DNA of 64,000 bases from J054 sp965223095 (GCA_965223095.1 OZ244979.1:1860001-1924000), one strand, 5' to 3'. Counted from the first letter of the stretch, positions 1 through 9,847 are shown. The notes: generated from the letters alone by a model not told the origin. Numbers and translations are program-made.

Positions 1-2
1 AG

Positions 3-2828
3 TATTTGCCGCGACCCTATATTCGGACACTAAGTAGTCCAGATGCAGAATTTCTGGAGGCGCAGGACGCCTACGAGCGACTGCATTTCTTACCGGGCTT
101 TGGTGGAATGGCGGATCAACTGTTCGGCGACTACTTGGCGGAACAAAGCCGGCAAGCGACGCGTTTAAGCGAAGCGCAGCGCTTCGCCGAGCTTTTGGGC
201 GAACTGCCTGGTCAGGCTGAACGTGCGTCAGCGCTGCAAGCGGATTATTGGGACAGAAAACGTATCGCTGCATTGGGTCGCGGTGACCGCGATGCCGCTT
301 TACTGTATACGCTGCAAGTGCCGGCCCAGGCAACTGCGGTTCAGTCAGAACAATTGCGGGAGCTTCTCGGTGCCGATTATCTGCAGCTATTGAGCACGAT
401 TCGTCCAGCCGAGGCAATAGAGGCAGTTGCCTTGGACAGCAATTCGGGTTTGATTACCTTGATGGACGCATCGGCCAGGCTTGACCTGTTGCGGCTGGCC
501 GACGATGGTCTGCGAAGAGCAAGAAATCTGGAGCTGTTGGCCGAAGAGCTGATTCCGCAACCCAGTAGCGTGTTTGTCGAGGCGGTTGGCACTGGACGCC
601 GCATGAAAATCGTGGTCGAAACGGATCACGCGAGACCGCGGGATATTCTGGTGGAGCTGCGATCGCCCGCGGGTCGACAAGCGCGCGCGATGTTGACGGC
701 AAGCGGCGCCACTGCAGATGGATACTATCGTTTGGATTCCCGGCAAACGCCAGCCTTGCGTGAACTCTTAAAGGAAAGCGTCGGTGGTACCTGGACGGCG
801 TATTTCACGGACTTGGTGCAGGGAATCGGTGGCAGCCTAAAATCTTGGAGTCTGGAAATAGATGGCCGGGTTGCCCAAGCGGAAACTGCGCCACAACAAG
901 ATCTTTTGACGATTCCCGAACCTAAGGCGACGCGGCAAGGCGTTAATGTTCTGGGGCCTCAGGGCCGCTTTGCCTTGAGTTGGCCATCCAGTCCGGACGT
1001 TGGCGGCGATATTTTGGTGTGGGATATCGCGCGGGCGGAAGTTACCGCGCGTATTCCCCGTTCGCCAGAATTAAGTTCCGCGGATTTCGCCTTGGGGCGT
1101 CGCGCCGTGCTTTTAACTGTCGGTAGGACTTTGCAAGTTTGGGATGTGCAGAGTGCCAGCTTGCGTTTAACGATACCCATCGAGTCCGCCTTTAGGCCCG
1201 TGCTGTCTGAAAATGGCCGCTATCTCGTGGTTGATGCCGTGCAGGCCGACGCCAACAACTCTCTGTTGGTTTGGGATCTTGAAGCGGGTCGAAAAATCGG
1301 CCAGCTATCAACCGGGAGCTTGGCCAGTCTAGCGAGTATTGACGATGATGGTCGTTTGTTGGCGGTCGGTGATGGCGAACGCTTGCTGCGCTTGTGGGAT
1401 GTTGCCACGGGCAGGGTAGTCGCTGAGCTCGTCCATGGTTCCGCGCCGGTGGCAATCCATTTTCACCCGCAAGGACGATGGCTGGCCACTGAAGACGGCG
1501 CGCATACATTTCGCCTTTGGGCCCTTGATAACAAGTCGACGCCGGTTTTGACTCGCCACGGCGCATCTTCTTGGGCCGTTGATTTCGATTCACACTATTT
1601 GTTGTTCGGTTCCTTGGCGGGCGGGTACGAACTGGTTGGTTTGGGCGATTTGACCAATAGAGGCGTCCTACTGCGTCATGGCATGGCGAATCCAGATGCG
1701 TCCATGGACTTATCCGCTGGTAGGGTGCGTCTTAGCGCCGCCATGGGTTTGGCGCTCAGTTGGGACGGTGAGCGGGTGCTCCGGGTATGGCGCCTGCCGC
1801 CCCTGGAAGAAGGTCCCACGCGTGATGCAGCCACCTTAGCGAGCGGGGGAATAGCGCTTGGTGCCATCGACCCCGCGGGCAGGCAAGTGGCCGTCGCCAG
1901 TGCGGGCGGTGACCTACGCATTTTGGACGCGTCCTCGGAAACATTGCTAATAGCCGGTGGCCCCCCGGGCCCCGGCTTCGTCGGTCACCCCGGCCCCATT
2001 TCCGCGCTCGATTTTTCAGCCTCCGGCGATTTGGTCGCCAGCGGTGGAATCGAAGGCAGTTTAAGAGTCTGGGAGTCGGCAACGGGTGCTCCCCGCCGAT
2101 TCTTTGCGAGTCAGGGCGACGGCGCAATTTTGGATTTGCAGTTTAGTGCCGACGAAAAATATCTGGTCTCTGCGACGCAGAACTCTGTCTTGGTCACCTC
2201 GGCTGAGACCGGCAAGGCCGTTGCCCGCACAGCCATCAAGAGTCGGCGGCCGCGGCTCCTCGTGAGCCAAGACGGTGCCGAAATCTACATTGCCGGCAAT
2301 CGCCAGGGACTGTCACGCTGGATGTGGCGGGCCAATTTGCTGGAGCCTTTTCTTGCAGCGGCGGAACGTGTTGAATCTCTAGCCTTGTCCCCAGACAATC
2401 GGTTGATCGCAACCGTCGATGCAAGCTACCAGGCTCGCATCTGGAGTAAAGATCAATTGTCATTACCCCGTGCGGTAAGGCTGCCGGCCTTGCCCGATCG
2501 CTTGTGGTTTAGTACTGACGGTCGTGACCTTTACTCACAATCAGGCTATTGGTTATACAAACTGCAAGTACTGCCCGACGGTATAAGCATTGCCGACGTG
2601 CACTTGCTGACCGAGCGCCCATTAGATATTCGCGGCCAGCAAGGTCGCGAATTGCTGGCTTTATACGACACGGCCGGTAGTCGGCTAGATATGGTGCGCT
2701 TGGATGCCGCTACCAAGGAAACCGGCGCCTACGATATAGCTCGCGAAGAGTTGTTGCTGAGATTGCCTAAACAACTGGCATTAGGTTTGAGTGAGTGGGG
2801 CGAGCCAGAGCCCTTGCAAGCCTTCTGA
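3..2828 (+). CDS. WD40-repeat protein with P/Homo B domain, 5'-truncated by window edge
   Basis: The reading frame is open to the left edge, so the true N-terminus is missing. The first ~190 visible residues are alpha-helical and resemble the linker between a STAND-type NTPase (or other effector) and a WD40 propeller, but that upstream domain is not visible. Residues ~195-290 look like a proprotein-convertase P domain (jelly roll, with phrases such as ILVELRSPAG and GGTWTAYFTD). From ~residue 310 to 850 there are many WD40-like blades (LRLWDVATG, LRVWESATG, ASGGIEGSLRVW). A seven-or-more-bladed propeller suggests a scaffold or sensor. It ends only 9 bp before the end of the convergent ligase gene. 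The combination of a P domain within a WD40 protein is uncommon. Function unknown. Confidence 0.8.
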   Translation, partial: YLPRPYIRTLSSPDAEFLEAQDAYERLHFLPGFGGMADQLFGDYLAEQSRQATRLSEAQRFAELLGELPGQAERASALQADYWDRKRIAALGRGDRDAALLYTLQVPAQATAVQSEQLRELLGADYLQLLSTIRPAEAIEAVALDSNSGLITLMDASARLDLLRLADDGLRRARNLELLAEELIPQPSSVFVEAVGTGRRMKIVVETDHARPRDILVELRSPAGRQARAMLTASGATADGYYRLDSRQTPALRELLKESVGGTWTAYFTDLVQGIGGSLKSWSLEIDGRVAQAETAPQQDLLTIPEPKATRQGVNVLGPQGRFALSWPSSPDVGGDILVWDIARAEVTARIPRSPELSSADFALGRRAVLLTVGRTLQVWDVQSASLRLTIPIESAFRPVLSENGRYLVVDAVQADANNSLLVWDLEAGRKIGQLSTGSLASLASIDDDGRLLAVGDGERLLRLWDVATGRVVAELVHGSAPVAIHFHPQGRWLATEDGAHTFRLWALDNKSTPVLTRHGASSWAVDFDSHYLLFGSLAGGYELVGLGDLTNRGVLLRHGMANPDASMDLSAGRVRLSAAMGLALSWDGERVLRVWRLPPLEEGPTRDAATLASGGIALGAIDPAGRQVAVASAGGDLRILDASSETLLIAGGPPGPGFVGHPGPISALDFSASGDLVASGGIEGSLRVWESATGAPRRFFASQGDGAILDLQFSADEKYLVSATQNSVLVTSAETGKAVARTAIKSRRPRLLVSQDGAEIYIAGNRQGLSRWMWRANLLEPFLAAAERVESLALSPDNRLIATVDASYQARIWSKDQLSLPRAVRLPALPDRLWFSTDGRDLYSQSGYWLYKLQVLPDGISIADVHLLTERPLDIRGQQGRELLALYDTAGSRLDMVRLDAATKETGAYDIAREELLLRLPKQLALGLSEWGEPEPLQAF

Positions 2829-2837
2829 CACCCGTGA

Positions 2838-4340
2838 TCAACACAATTCATGGCCGTACTGTTCCCGTAATTGTTGCTTTTGCACCTTGCCCATAGCGTT
2901 TCTAGGTAAGCTGTTGATGCTGACAATATGCCGCGGTTGTTTAAAGCGTGCCAGCTGCTTCCGTAGCGCGCTGTAGATTACTTGCTGGTCCAGGCTTGCG
3001 CCGTTTGCCGGTACAACGATTGCGACCACCATTTCGCCAAGATCTGCATCGGGTAGCCCTATCACGGCGGATTCAAGCACTGCTGGAAGGGCGTCGAGAA
3101 CGCTTTCTATTTCCTTCGGGTAGATGTTGTAGCCGCCGGAAATAATCAGATCCTTGGCGCGACCCACCAGAGTCAAACGGCCATCCGGATCAAGTTGGCC
3201 TAAATCTCCAGTGCGAAAATAACCGTCGTCGCAAAATTCCTCTGCTGTTTTGGCAGGCTTGTTCCAGTAACCCATAAAAACATTGGGCCCACGGATTTCC
3301 AAATTTCCTACGGTGCTCGCCGGGAGCTCCCGTCCGTCAGCGTCGCGGATTCTTAGACTGACCTTGGGCAGCGCGTAGCCGACGGTGCCGGCGCGCCGCT
3401 CTCCCTTAAGCGGATTGGAAGTGATCATGCCGGCTTCGGTCATGCCATAGCGTTCAAGAATATTGTGGCCGCTGCGGAGAAAGAACTCCTCGAAAGTATC
3501 TGCTGGTAAGGGCGCGGAGCCGGAAATAAACAGGCGCATGTTGCGACAGTCGTCTTGCATAAAGTCGGCGCACTTAAGTAGACGTGTATAGAAGGTGGGT
3601 ACGCCCATCAGCACCCGAGCGCGCGGCAAATCTTCGCGCAGTGCATCGATGTCAAACTTTTCGTGGAATAGCACCGTTGAGCCACCCAGTAGGGCACAGT
3701 GCAAGGCGACGAACAGACCATGCACATGAAAAATTGGTAGCGCATGCAATAGCACATCATCACTTTGCCAACCCCAGATCTCATGTAGGGCCAATAGGTT
3801 GCTCGCGAGATTTTCATAGCTCAGCATCGCGCCCTTGGACCGGCCCGTCGTGCCGGAGGTATAGATCATGGCGATTACTGCATCTTGATCTAGCCGGGTC
3901 AGTTGCTCATCTGCTGCTGCCTTGGTGGCATATTGATCCAGACCGTCTGCCAGCGACAGGCAGTTCACTGCGCCTTGTTCTTGCGCGATGCTGGCGAGCC
4001 GCTGGAGATCTTCGGGCCGGCAAATCAAAGTATGCGGATTCGCATCACTTAGGAAATATTCAATTTCATGGGTGGTGTAGGCGGTATTTAGCGGCACATA
4101 GATAATGCCGCAGCGTAGGCAGGCAAGATAAAGTAATACTGCGTCAACGGACTTATCGACCTGGGCCACCAACCGGTCGCCGGCTGTCAGTCCAAGGCCA
4201 CGCAGCGCAGCGGCATAGCGCGCGCTGGATTGATCGATCTCACGGTAGCTCCAGGTCTTGCCCTGGCGTGTTTGCAGACAGGTTTGATCCATGCGGGCTG
4301 CAAAGCCACCGCGCAGCAAATCGTAGAGATTGCTTTTCAT
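2838..4340 (-). CDS. matB: Malonyl-CoA synthetase-like AMP-dependent acyl-CoA ligase
   Basis: ANL-superfamily adenylating enzyme of 500 residues, predicted to activate a carboxylic acid (malonate or methylmalonate in MatB) with ATP and CoA in the cytoplasm. The P-loop motif YTSGTTGRSKG lies at residues 160-170, the YGMTEAG adenylate-binding motif follows mid-protein, then the hinge YFRTGDLG and GRAKDLIISGGYNIYP. The catalytic Lys sits in NAMGKVQK near the C-terminus. The stretch around residues 60-100 (LYLACLRCG, YVPLNTAYT, EYFLSDA) is typical of MatB rather than of long-chain ligases. ATGs exist at 4346 and 4340; neither has a clear ribosome site. No malonate decarboxylase genes are adjacent, so substrate assignment is by family resemblance only. 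Confidence 0.8.
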   Translation of the reverse strand: MKSNLYDLLRGGFAARMDQTCLQTRQGKTWSYREIDQSSARYAAALRGLGLTAGDRLVAQVDKSVDAVLLYLACLRCGIIYVPLNTAYTTHEIEYFLSDANPHTLICRPEDLQRLASIAQEQGAVNCLSLADGLDQYATKAAADEQLTRLDQDAVIAMIYTSGTTGRSKGAMLSYENLASNLLALHEIWGWQSDDVLLHALPIFHVHGLFVALHCALLGGSTVLFHEKFDIDALREDLPRARVLMGVPTFYTRLLKCADFMQDDCRNMRLFISGSAPLPADTFEEFFLRSGHNILERYGMTEAGMITSNPLKGERRAGTVGYALPKVSLRIRDADGRELPASTVGNLEIRGPNVFMGYWNKPAKTAEEFCDDGYFRTGDLGQLDPDGRLTLVGRAKDLIISGGYNIYPKEIESVLDALPAVLESAVIGLPDADLGEMVVAIVVPANGASLDQQVIYSALRKQLARFKQPRHIVSINSLPRNAMGKVQKQQLREQYGHELC

Positions 4341-4491
4341 GGCCATGAGCCAGCAAGGGCGCAAGCGTTTCGTGGCAAGCGCCCTGTTTGCAGGCGTGAA
4401 TTCAGTAGCAAGATATTGGCAGGGCCGATAGACTCACGCATGCGGAAGGTTTGCCGGGCTATCCGGGTGTGCCACGGTGGGTCGAAAACAG

Positions 4492-5580
4492 CTAGCCGCT
4501 ATTCGCCTGAGCGCTGGGCATTTCCTTGATATAGAGGTCCCGCTGCGGAAAGGGAATTTCTATAGACTCTTGCGCGAAGGCCTTGTAGATGCCGCAGTTC
4601 AATTCATGGGTCACCTTGCCACGATCAACGGGATCCGCGATCCAGCACAGTAGCTCAAAATCTAGACTGGACTCGCCGAATAAACGAAATCGCGCACGAG
4701 CCTCAGGTTCAGCCGAGACCTTGGGATGCGCATTGCCGACTTTCAGCAACACATCCATCACCTTGTCGATATCACTGCCATAGGCAACGCCCACGGGCAT
4801 GCGAATCCGGTAACGTTCGCGCGGACCGCCGGCCTCGTTAACAATGGTCGCCGCGCCCATGACGCTGTTCGGAATCGTAACCTCGACGTCGTCGCGGGTG
4901 AGCAGGCGCGTACTGCGTAAGCCGATACTGGTTACCTCGCCGCGTTCGCCGCTGTCGAGGATGATGAAGTCGCCGATTTGATAGGGCCGGTCAATCATGA
5001 TCGCCACGCCGGCGAACAAATTGGCCAAGGTATCTTGCGCGGCAAAGCTAAGGGCCAAACCCATAATGCCCGCCGAGGCGACGAGGCCCGTCACATTGAT
5101 GTCCCAGGCGATGAGTATGGCGTAGGCGCCCGCGAGCAATACGAGCACCGACAGCGCGTTGCGCAGTAGCGGTCGCATCGCGGGATGTACCGCCCGGTAA
5201 TTTTTCTGGTCTCCGCTCAGTCCATTAACGATAATGCCCACCAAGCGCAGCCCAAAAATTAGCCAAATGATGATGATGATGCTCTGAACTAGCTGGATGG
5301 TCGGCAGGCGGATTGCATCATCAATCTCAAGCCGCGTACTGGCGACAATTAACCCAAAGAGTGCCACGGTTACGAATATTGGCCGGTGCAATATCGCGAT
5401 GATTTGATCATCGATTTTTGTTTTTGTCTTGGCGGTGAGGCGTCGAATCAAGCCACCACAAAGAATATCGACGAATTTCGCAAGTACTAAGAACCCAACA
5501 ATGATGAGTAGTGCTTGCAAAAGCGGGTAGGGTTCTACGAATTTCAAACCCTGGTCTAGCAGTTCTTGGTAGCGCTCCAT
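4492..5580 (-). CDS. MscS-family mechanosensitive ion channel
   Basis: A 362-residue inner-membrane protein with about four N-terminal hydrophobic helices (roughly residues 20-42, 68-85, 98-120 and 150-170) followed by the pore helix with the small-residue pattern GLVASAGIMGLALSFAAQ (~185-203). The MscS beta domain follows, with RPYQIGDFI and IPNSVM, and then the C-terminal vestibule domain. Such channels release solutes on hypo-osmotic shock. The length is a little more than the 286-residue E. coli MscS because of one extra N-terminal helix pair. It lies on the same strand as the ligase gene but ~150 bp upstream of it, so co-transcription is possible but not shown. Confidence 0.9.
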   Translation of the reverse strand: MERYQELLDQGLKFVEPYPLLQALLIIVGFLVLAKFVDILCGGLIRRLTAKTKTKIDDQIIAILHRPIFVTVALFGLIVASTRLEIDDAIRLPTIQLVQSIIIIIWLIFGLRLVGIIVNGLSGDQKNYRAVHPAMRPLLRNALSVLVLLAGAYAILIAWDINVTGLVASAGIMGLALSFAAQDTLANLFAGVAIMIDRPYQIGDFIILDSGERGEVTSIGLRSTRLLTRDDVEVTIPNSVMGAATIVNEAGGPRERYRIRMPVGVAYGSDIDKVMDVLLKVGNAHPKVSAEPEARARFRLFGESSLDFELLCWIADPVDRGKVTHELNCGIYKAFAQESIEIPFPQRDLYIKEMPSAQANSG

Positions 5581-5654
5581 GGTTTTTCTCTTATGTCCCG
5601 ACCAGGTGGCTATTGTTTCAGAATCGTATTGCTAATGGAAAGCCATGCTGACAA

Positions 5655-5698
5655 CGAAAAAGACCGGGTAACGCCATCGCATCGCCCGGTCAAAAAAA
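5655..5698 (-). terminator. Rho-independent terminator, likely bidirectional
   Basis: Seven-bp stem GACCGGG/CCCGGTC (5662-5668 with 5685-5691) around a 16-nt loop. Read leftward it is followed by a T-run, so it would end the SYLF gene transcript. The other side is also A/T-rich (seven A), so it could also work rightward. Confidence 0.75.
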
Positions 5699-5745
5699 TC
5701 GGCCCGCATCCATAGACGACGGGCCGTAGTGCGGAGGAGAAATCC

Positions 5746-6570
5746 TCAGAAAATAGCTTCGCCTTCGGCCACGGGCGCGTCATCTAGTCCGTAGGTGCGG
5801 GTGGTCGGTTCCGCAGCTTGCGGTTCTTCCACACGAGTCGGTTCCCGACGTATCGCTGCCTGCTGACTGCGTTCGCCCTGCCAATTCATGCTCGGGGCAG
5901 CGGCCGACAATACCTCTTTGAAGCGCCGGGCGCCGCTGGGCGCCGGGATATTCTTGTCACTCAAAATGCTATGGGCGCTGCCGTCGGTGGTCTCGTAGTA
6001 GGCATAATTCGCTTTATGGTCCATGCCCAGCACCGAACCGTCCAAGGAAACGCCGCCGAACAAGCCGCGATTTCTGGAATAGGAATAGATCTCCGCGGTA
6101 AAACCTAGATCCGTCGACGCCGAGGTGTAGCGTCCGATGGGTCCAGCGGCCACGGCCATATCCCCGCCCAAAGTGAATTTACCCTTAGAGATGTTCTCCA
6201 CGCCACGGCGAGTCTTAAAGACCAGGACGATATCCGACCCTTGTGCGCCGGCCTGAAAGCCCACGCTACCGCCGCCAAGCTTCACAAACGACGGGTTGCT
6301 CCAGCTACCGTCGGGCCGGCGGACAACCAGTAGACCCTCGCCGTAGCGGCCGCCAATAATAAAACCGGCCTTGATGACGTTGGGTAATACGGCCACGGCG
6401 TAAGCGTTGCTCAATAGATTGGGCGGAATGCCTTGCTCGGGAATGCGGGTCAGTTCCTGCAGAACCTCGGTGGCGGCTAAGACTCGCTTGTCCAGCCGGG
6501 TGGCGGCCGACGCAGTACTCAGGCATAGCACCAGTAATAGGGCAATCAATGCGGTTAGTGCTCTCGTCAT
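5746..6570 (-). CDS. Secreted SYLF (Ysc84/DUF500) domain protein
   Basis: A 274-residue protein with a clear Sec signal peptide (ALTALIALLLVLCLSTASA). The mature part matches the SYLF lipid-binding fold: an opening LSNAYAVAVLPNVIKAGFIIGGRYGEG block, then SFVKLGGGSVGFQAGAQ and DIVLVFKTRRGVENI, and a late AYYE-type segment. In bacteria these are periplasmic or outer-membrane-associated and probably bind phospholipid. The last ~45 residues are a low-complexity tail. It appears monocistronic, with a terminator just downstream. Confidence 0.85.
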   Translation of the reverse strand: MTRALTALIALLLVLCLSTASAATRLDKRVLAATEVLQELTRIPEQGIPPNLLSNAYAVAVLPNVIKAGFIIGGRYGEGLLVVRRPDGSWSNPSFVKLGGGSVGFQAGAQGSDIVLVFKTRRGVENISKGKFTLGGDMAVAAGPIGRYTSASTDLGFTAEIYSYSRNRGLFGGVSLDGSVLGMDHKANYAYYETTDGSAHSILSDKNIPAPSGARRFKEVLSAAAPSMNWQGERSQQAAIRREPTRVEEPQAAEPTTRTYGLDDAPVAEGEAIF

Positions 6571-6856
6571 GTCAACTCCTCAGCAAACAGTGTTTGCCCG
6601 CGGTCCTTCTTGACGAGGCCTTTCCAGGCGATCCTTAACGCATTTTCGGGCAGGGCAGTGCCCCGTCCGATCTAGAACGCGAATTTAACTTAAATCAGCG
6701 CGTTATGTAAGCCTTTTCTTTCGAGAGATTAGCTATCACGGCTAAGGCGCTGGAAGCTGGCTGTTCGGCGTTCGGACCGTACTGGGGCAAGGCTGGCCCG
6801 AATCTGCCGCTAAGACCATTATTTTGCGCTCGCCCACCGCCGATTTGAGCTTGCCC

Positions 6857-7870
6857 ATGGACGTCGACATCATCCTGGAGCCCGACCTTACACCCGCACA
6901 AATCGAGGCCATCGGCCTCGCCGCCGAGGGCTACGGGGTCCGCACCCTCTGGGTCTCCAACTATTCCGCCGCGCGTGACGCATTTATGACGGCGGTACCC
7001 ATGGCATTGGCCACCAGCCAAATCGGTATCGGCGTGCTGGTCGTCAGTCCGTGGGAAATGCACCCCCTGAAAATTGCCAACGCCTTGTTCACCCTTAATG
7101 AATACAGTGCAGGCCGGGCTCAACTGGTGGTGAGTGCGGGCGGCGAGTGGACCGGCGTAATGGGTTCAGTGCGCGAGCGCCGTGTCCGCGCGGCGCGAGA
7201 AACCATAGAAATCATCAAGGCAGCTTCGCCGGGCGACAGCTTGAACTATCAAGGTGAGCTCTATCGCGCCCAAGGATTCAATGCGCGCTGGATGACCGAC
7301 TCACCCCCACTGGTCTATGCCGGTGCCAGCAAGCCGCAGATGTTCCGCATGGCCGCGGCAGTGGCCGACGGTTTAATGATGAGTGACATTCCCCCTTTGC
7401 CAATGCTGGATCAGAGTTTGGAAACGATAAAGTCCGCACTCTCGACCCAACAGCGCGATGCCGATGTGTTTCGCATCAGCAATTTTTGGGCCTGGCACGT
7501 CAAATCCAACACCGCCGTTTCTGCCCGTGAAGCGCGGCGAGAATTGATCCTGCGCGGTTGGTTAGTTCGTTACCATCTAGAAGGTTTTCTCACCCCGGCC
7601 GAATGCGATCTCGTTGAGCAGCACAAGCCCGCATTCTTGACGGCCTATACCGATAGAAGCGGCGATATCCAGGGCGTACCCTCGGAACTCATCGACAAAC
7701 TGATAGAGAACTTTTCCTTTGCGGGCGACATCACCGATATCGACCGGCATGTTGAAACACTCAAACGATTTGCGGCGGCGGGGTTAACGGAAATCGCGCT
7801 CCGTTTGCATGATGATCCAATGGATTCCTTGCGAATGATCGGTGAGCGAGTAATACCCAAATTGCGGTAA
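6857..7870 (+). CDS. LLM-class flavin-dependent oxidoreductase
   Basis: Luciferase-like (bacterial luciferase/F420-dependent) TIM-barrel enzyme of 337 residues. Visible hallmarks are the N-terminal barrel strand with PDLTPAQIEAIGLAAEGYG, the conserved LVVSAGGEW and RRVRAARETIEII segments and the late VADGLMMSD strand. Family members use FMNH2 or reduced F420 to oxidise or reduce diverse substrates, and the cofactor cannot be told from sequence by eye. The ATG at 6857 is chosen because the family begins at the first beta strand (MDVDIILEP); an upstream TTG at 6824 would add 11 unlikely residues. The gene stands alone and is followed by the palindrome array. Confidence 0.8.
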   Translation: MDVDIILEPDLTPAQIEAIGLAAEGYGVRTLWVSNYSAARDAFMTAVPMALATSQIGIGVLVVSPWEMHPLKIANALFTLNEYSAGRAQLVVSAGGEWTGVMGSVRERRVRAARETIEIIKAASPGDSLNYQGELYRAQGFNARWMTDSPPLVYAGASKPQMFRMAAAVADGLMMSDIPPLPMLDQSLETIKSALSTQQRDADVFRISNFWAWHVKSNTAVSAREARRELILRGWLVRYHLEGFLTPAECDLVEQHKPAFLTAYTDRSGDIQGVPSELIDKLIENFSFAGDITDIDRHVETLKRFAAAGLTEIALRLHDDPMDSLRMIGERVIPKLR

Positions 7871-7896
7871 GGTCGATTGAAAAGCGCTCAGGCCAA

Positions 7897-8363
7897 GCCG
7901 CGCTGGTCCGGTTTATCCCTGCAGGGAATAAACCGGACCGCAGGGAGCCATCCCGTAAGGGATAACCCGGACCAGCGCGGCGAACCACCGCACCGAGCCC
8001 AGCAGCCGCCCGCGACCTTCATCCCTAAAGGGAATAAAGCGGACCCTAGGGAGCCATTCCGTAAGGGGTGAATCGAACTGCTTGGCCGAAAAACGGCGCA
8101 AAGCTCATTAAGAATAAACGCCCCGACACGTTCTTGAAGGGCTCGACGGTCGCCAAGCCATGTGGCCGAGCCACCCGCCGACACCCGCCGACCGGCGCCT
8201 CATGCCCGAACGAGGGTGAAGTTCGTCGGGTTTGTTCTAACCCCAATTCTGAAACGCGATAAACCACAGAAAGCCAAGCTGCGCTGGTTCGATTTATCCC
8301 TGAAGGGAATAAAGCGGACCGCAGGGAGCCATCCCGTAAGGGATAAATCGAAGCAGCGCGGCG
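7897..8363. repeat. Palindrome module A (three 85-bp-type units)
   Basis: A ~465-bp non-coding module. Full 85-bp inverted-repeat units lie at 7897-7981 and 8278-8362, each with 24-bp arms (outer GCCGCGCTGG-type, inner TTTATCCCT) and an inner loop containing a second small hairpin (TCCCTGAAGGGA). A degenerate unit lies at about 8019-8083. A unique core (about 8070-8277) joins units 2 and 3. The same arrangement recurs as module B at 10024-10680 in the same orientation. Many short ORFs drawn through it are artefacts of the palindromes. Confidence 0.9.
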
Positions 8364-8449
8364 AACCACCGCGCCAAGGCCGGCAAACGTACCAGGACTA
8401 CCAAGCCGACGGTGGCAAGCTTGGTCGCCGTCTCTAGGACGGCTGAGGA

Positions 8450-9847
8450 CTACAGCGAGCTGCCTTGAGCGTCATCAAACATCCGGATTAAGAACGACCG
8501 AATGCTGGCTTCCGCCTCCTCCCGAGACATCAGCTTTTGCTGTTCCATCAACTTCGCCATGTCACGAATCGAGCGTTGCCCATCGATCATCCCCATCACA
8601 AACGCATAAATCCGAGTTGATGCGGCCTGCTGTTGAAACTCGCGCAAAGCCGGCACCGGTTCTTTGCCGGTAACTAACCATTCCGGTAGCGCACTATGGC
8701 GTTTTCGCGTCGGTGCTTTACCGGATTTGTTGGCGGTAAAGGTGACGACTTGTTCGCATCGGCCGTGGCGGCTGGCCGGCGAGTCCATATAAGGTAACTC
8801 ATCTTCCCGATAGCTAGGGTTAGAGAAACCATTGGCTTCGACCACTTCCAGAGTTTCTTCAAGGCTATAACAATGGGCAGCCTGGGCATGCGTAAAGGTC
8901 AGGGAACCAAAATTAATCCAGCGACCGTTCCTCTTGAGAAGTTTGTTGATGCTGGCGGCTAGAAGCGAAAAGTCCACCGGCAAGATATCAACCAGCCAAG
9001 GCGTAACAACAGCATCAAAGCTAGCCGGTAAAAATGGTGGCCGCAACGCATCGGCAAGCATAAAACTCAGGCCCGGTCGCGGCGGTTGGGCAGAAAGTTC
9101 ACGGGCGATCGCACAGTCCGCAAGGCGCCGCGGTGCAATGGGAAATTCCCAGAGTTTTATTCTTTCTCCGTAGGCGATGGCGTGCGCTGTTAGCATTAGC
9201 AGCGGATTAAAATCCAAGGCAATGGTTTCGCCACTGTCGCGGCGCTGATGCAAGTCATAGGCCAGCCGACCGGCCCCAGCACCCAACACTAGAATCCGCT
9301 GGCTACGTTCCGGCAACTTGTTGCCAACGATTTCGCTAGCTGCGTAATTTTCCGCATCACCCCAACACCAATCGCGGAAAATGTTGGGGTAGTAAGTACT
9401 TAGCCCTTGGTCCAAGGGTAACCGCGTGCGCAGGGCCAGGTAGGTCTCTCTCGCCGCTGGTGCGTCTAACTTGAGTAGCGGCGATAAAATTTTCTGTAAC
9501 TGCGCCGCCTGATCTGTGTAGGCATCACGCAACAAACCCAATCGTTCTTTGGTTTTCTTGCCTAGCGACTCATCATCGAGTTCAAGCTCCATGGAGTGCG
9601 CCCGAGTCGCCGTTTCTTGGATCGCGTGATTCGCGCGGGCCCGCCACTCGCCTAAGGCGAAATCAGGTTCTGCAAACAGCCAGGGCAGCCCACCAAGCTT
9701 GGGAAAGTCAAGGCGGCAAGCACCGCAGTGATGACCCGTCGCCGTATCCTTCAAAGGGGTGTCGCAACGAGGGCAAGCGAGCAACTCGGTATCTAGTTTT
9801 ACGGTGGCCACACTAAATCTTGAATCAGAAACACATCCAGCACTCAT
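8450..9847 (-). CDS. Carnosine N-methyltransferase-like (N2227) SAM methyltransferase with zinc ribbon
   Basis: A ~465-residue cytoplasmic protein in three parts. (1) An N-terminal Trm112-like zinc ribbon, with CPRC then HHCGAC and a following PKLGGLPWLF. (2) A class I methyltransferase core with SAM motif I VLGAGAGRLAYDL, an upstream YYPNIFRDWCWG signature and later DAVVTPWLVDI. The order and spacing match the N2227/carnosine N-methyltransferase family. (3) A C-terminal ~70-residue helical domain (GMIDGQRSIRDMAKLM) resembling a PqqD-type winged helix. The substrate is unknown; carnosine itself is unlikely in bacteria. ATG at 9847 is used (first codon of the extended frame is at 9880). It is the only gene between the two palindrome modules. 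Confidence 0.75.
   Translation of the reverse strand: MSAGCVSDSRFSVATVKLDTELLACPRCDTPLKDTATGHHCGACRLDFPKLGGLPWLFAEPDFALGEWRARANHAIQETATRAHSMELELDDESLGKKTKERLGLLRDAYTDQAAQLQKILSPLLKLDAPAARETYLALRTRLPLDQGLSTYYPNIFRDWCWGDAENYAASEIVGNKLPERSQRILVLGAGAGRLAYDLHQRRDSGETIALDFNPLLMLTAHAIAYGERIKLWEFPIAPRRLADCAIARELSAQPPRPGLSFMLADALRPPFLPASFDAVVTPWLVDILPVDFSLLAASINKLLKRNGRWINFGSLTFTHAQAAHCYSLEETLEVVEANGFSNPSYREDELPYMDSPASRHGRCEQVVTFTANKSGKAPTRKRHSALPEWLVTGKEPVPALREFQQQAASTRIYAFVMGMIDGQRSIRDMAKLMEQQKLMSREEAEASIRSFLIRMFDDAQGSSL

Noticed and set aside
7877..8437. Several overlapping ORFs in palindrome module A
   Set aside because: They arise from palindromic repeats in many frames and have no ribosome sites or families; same for 9820-10707 in module B.
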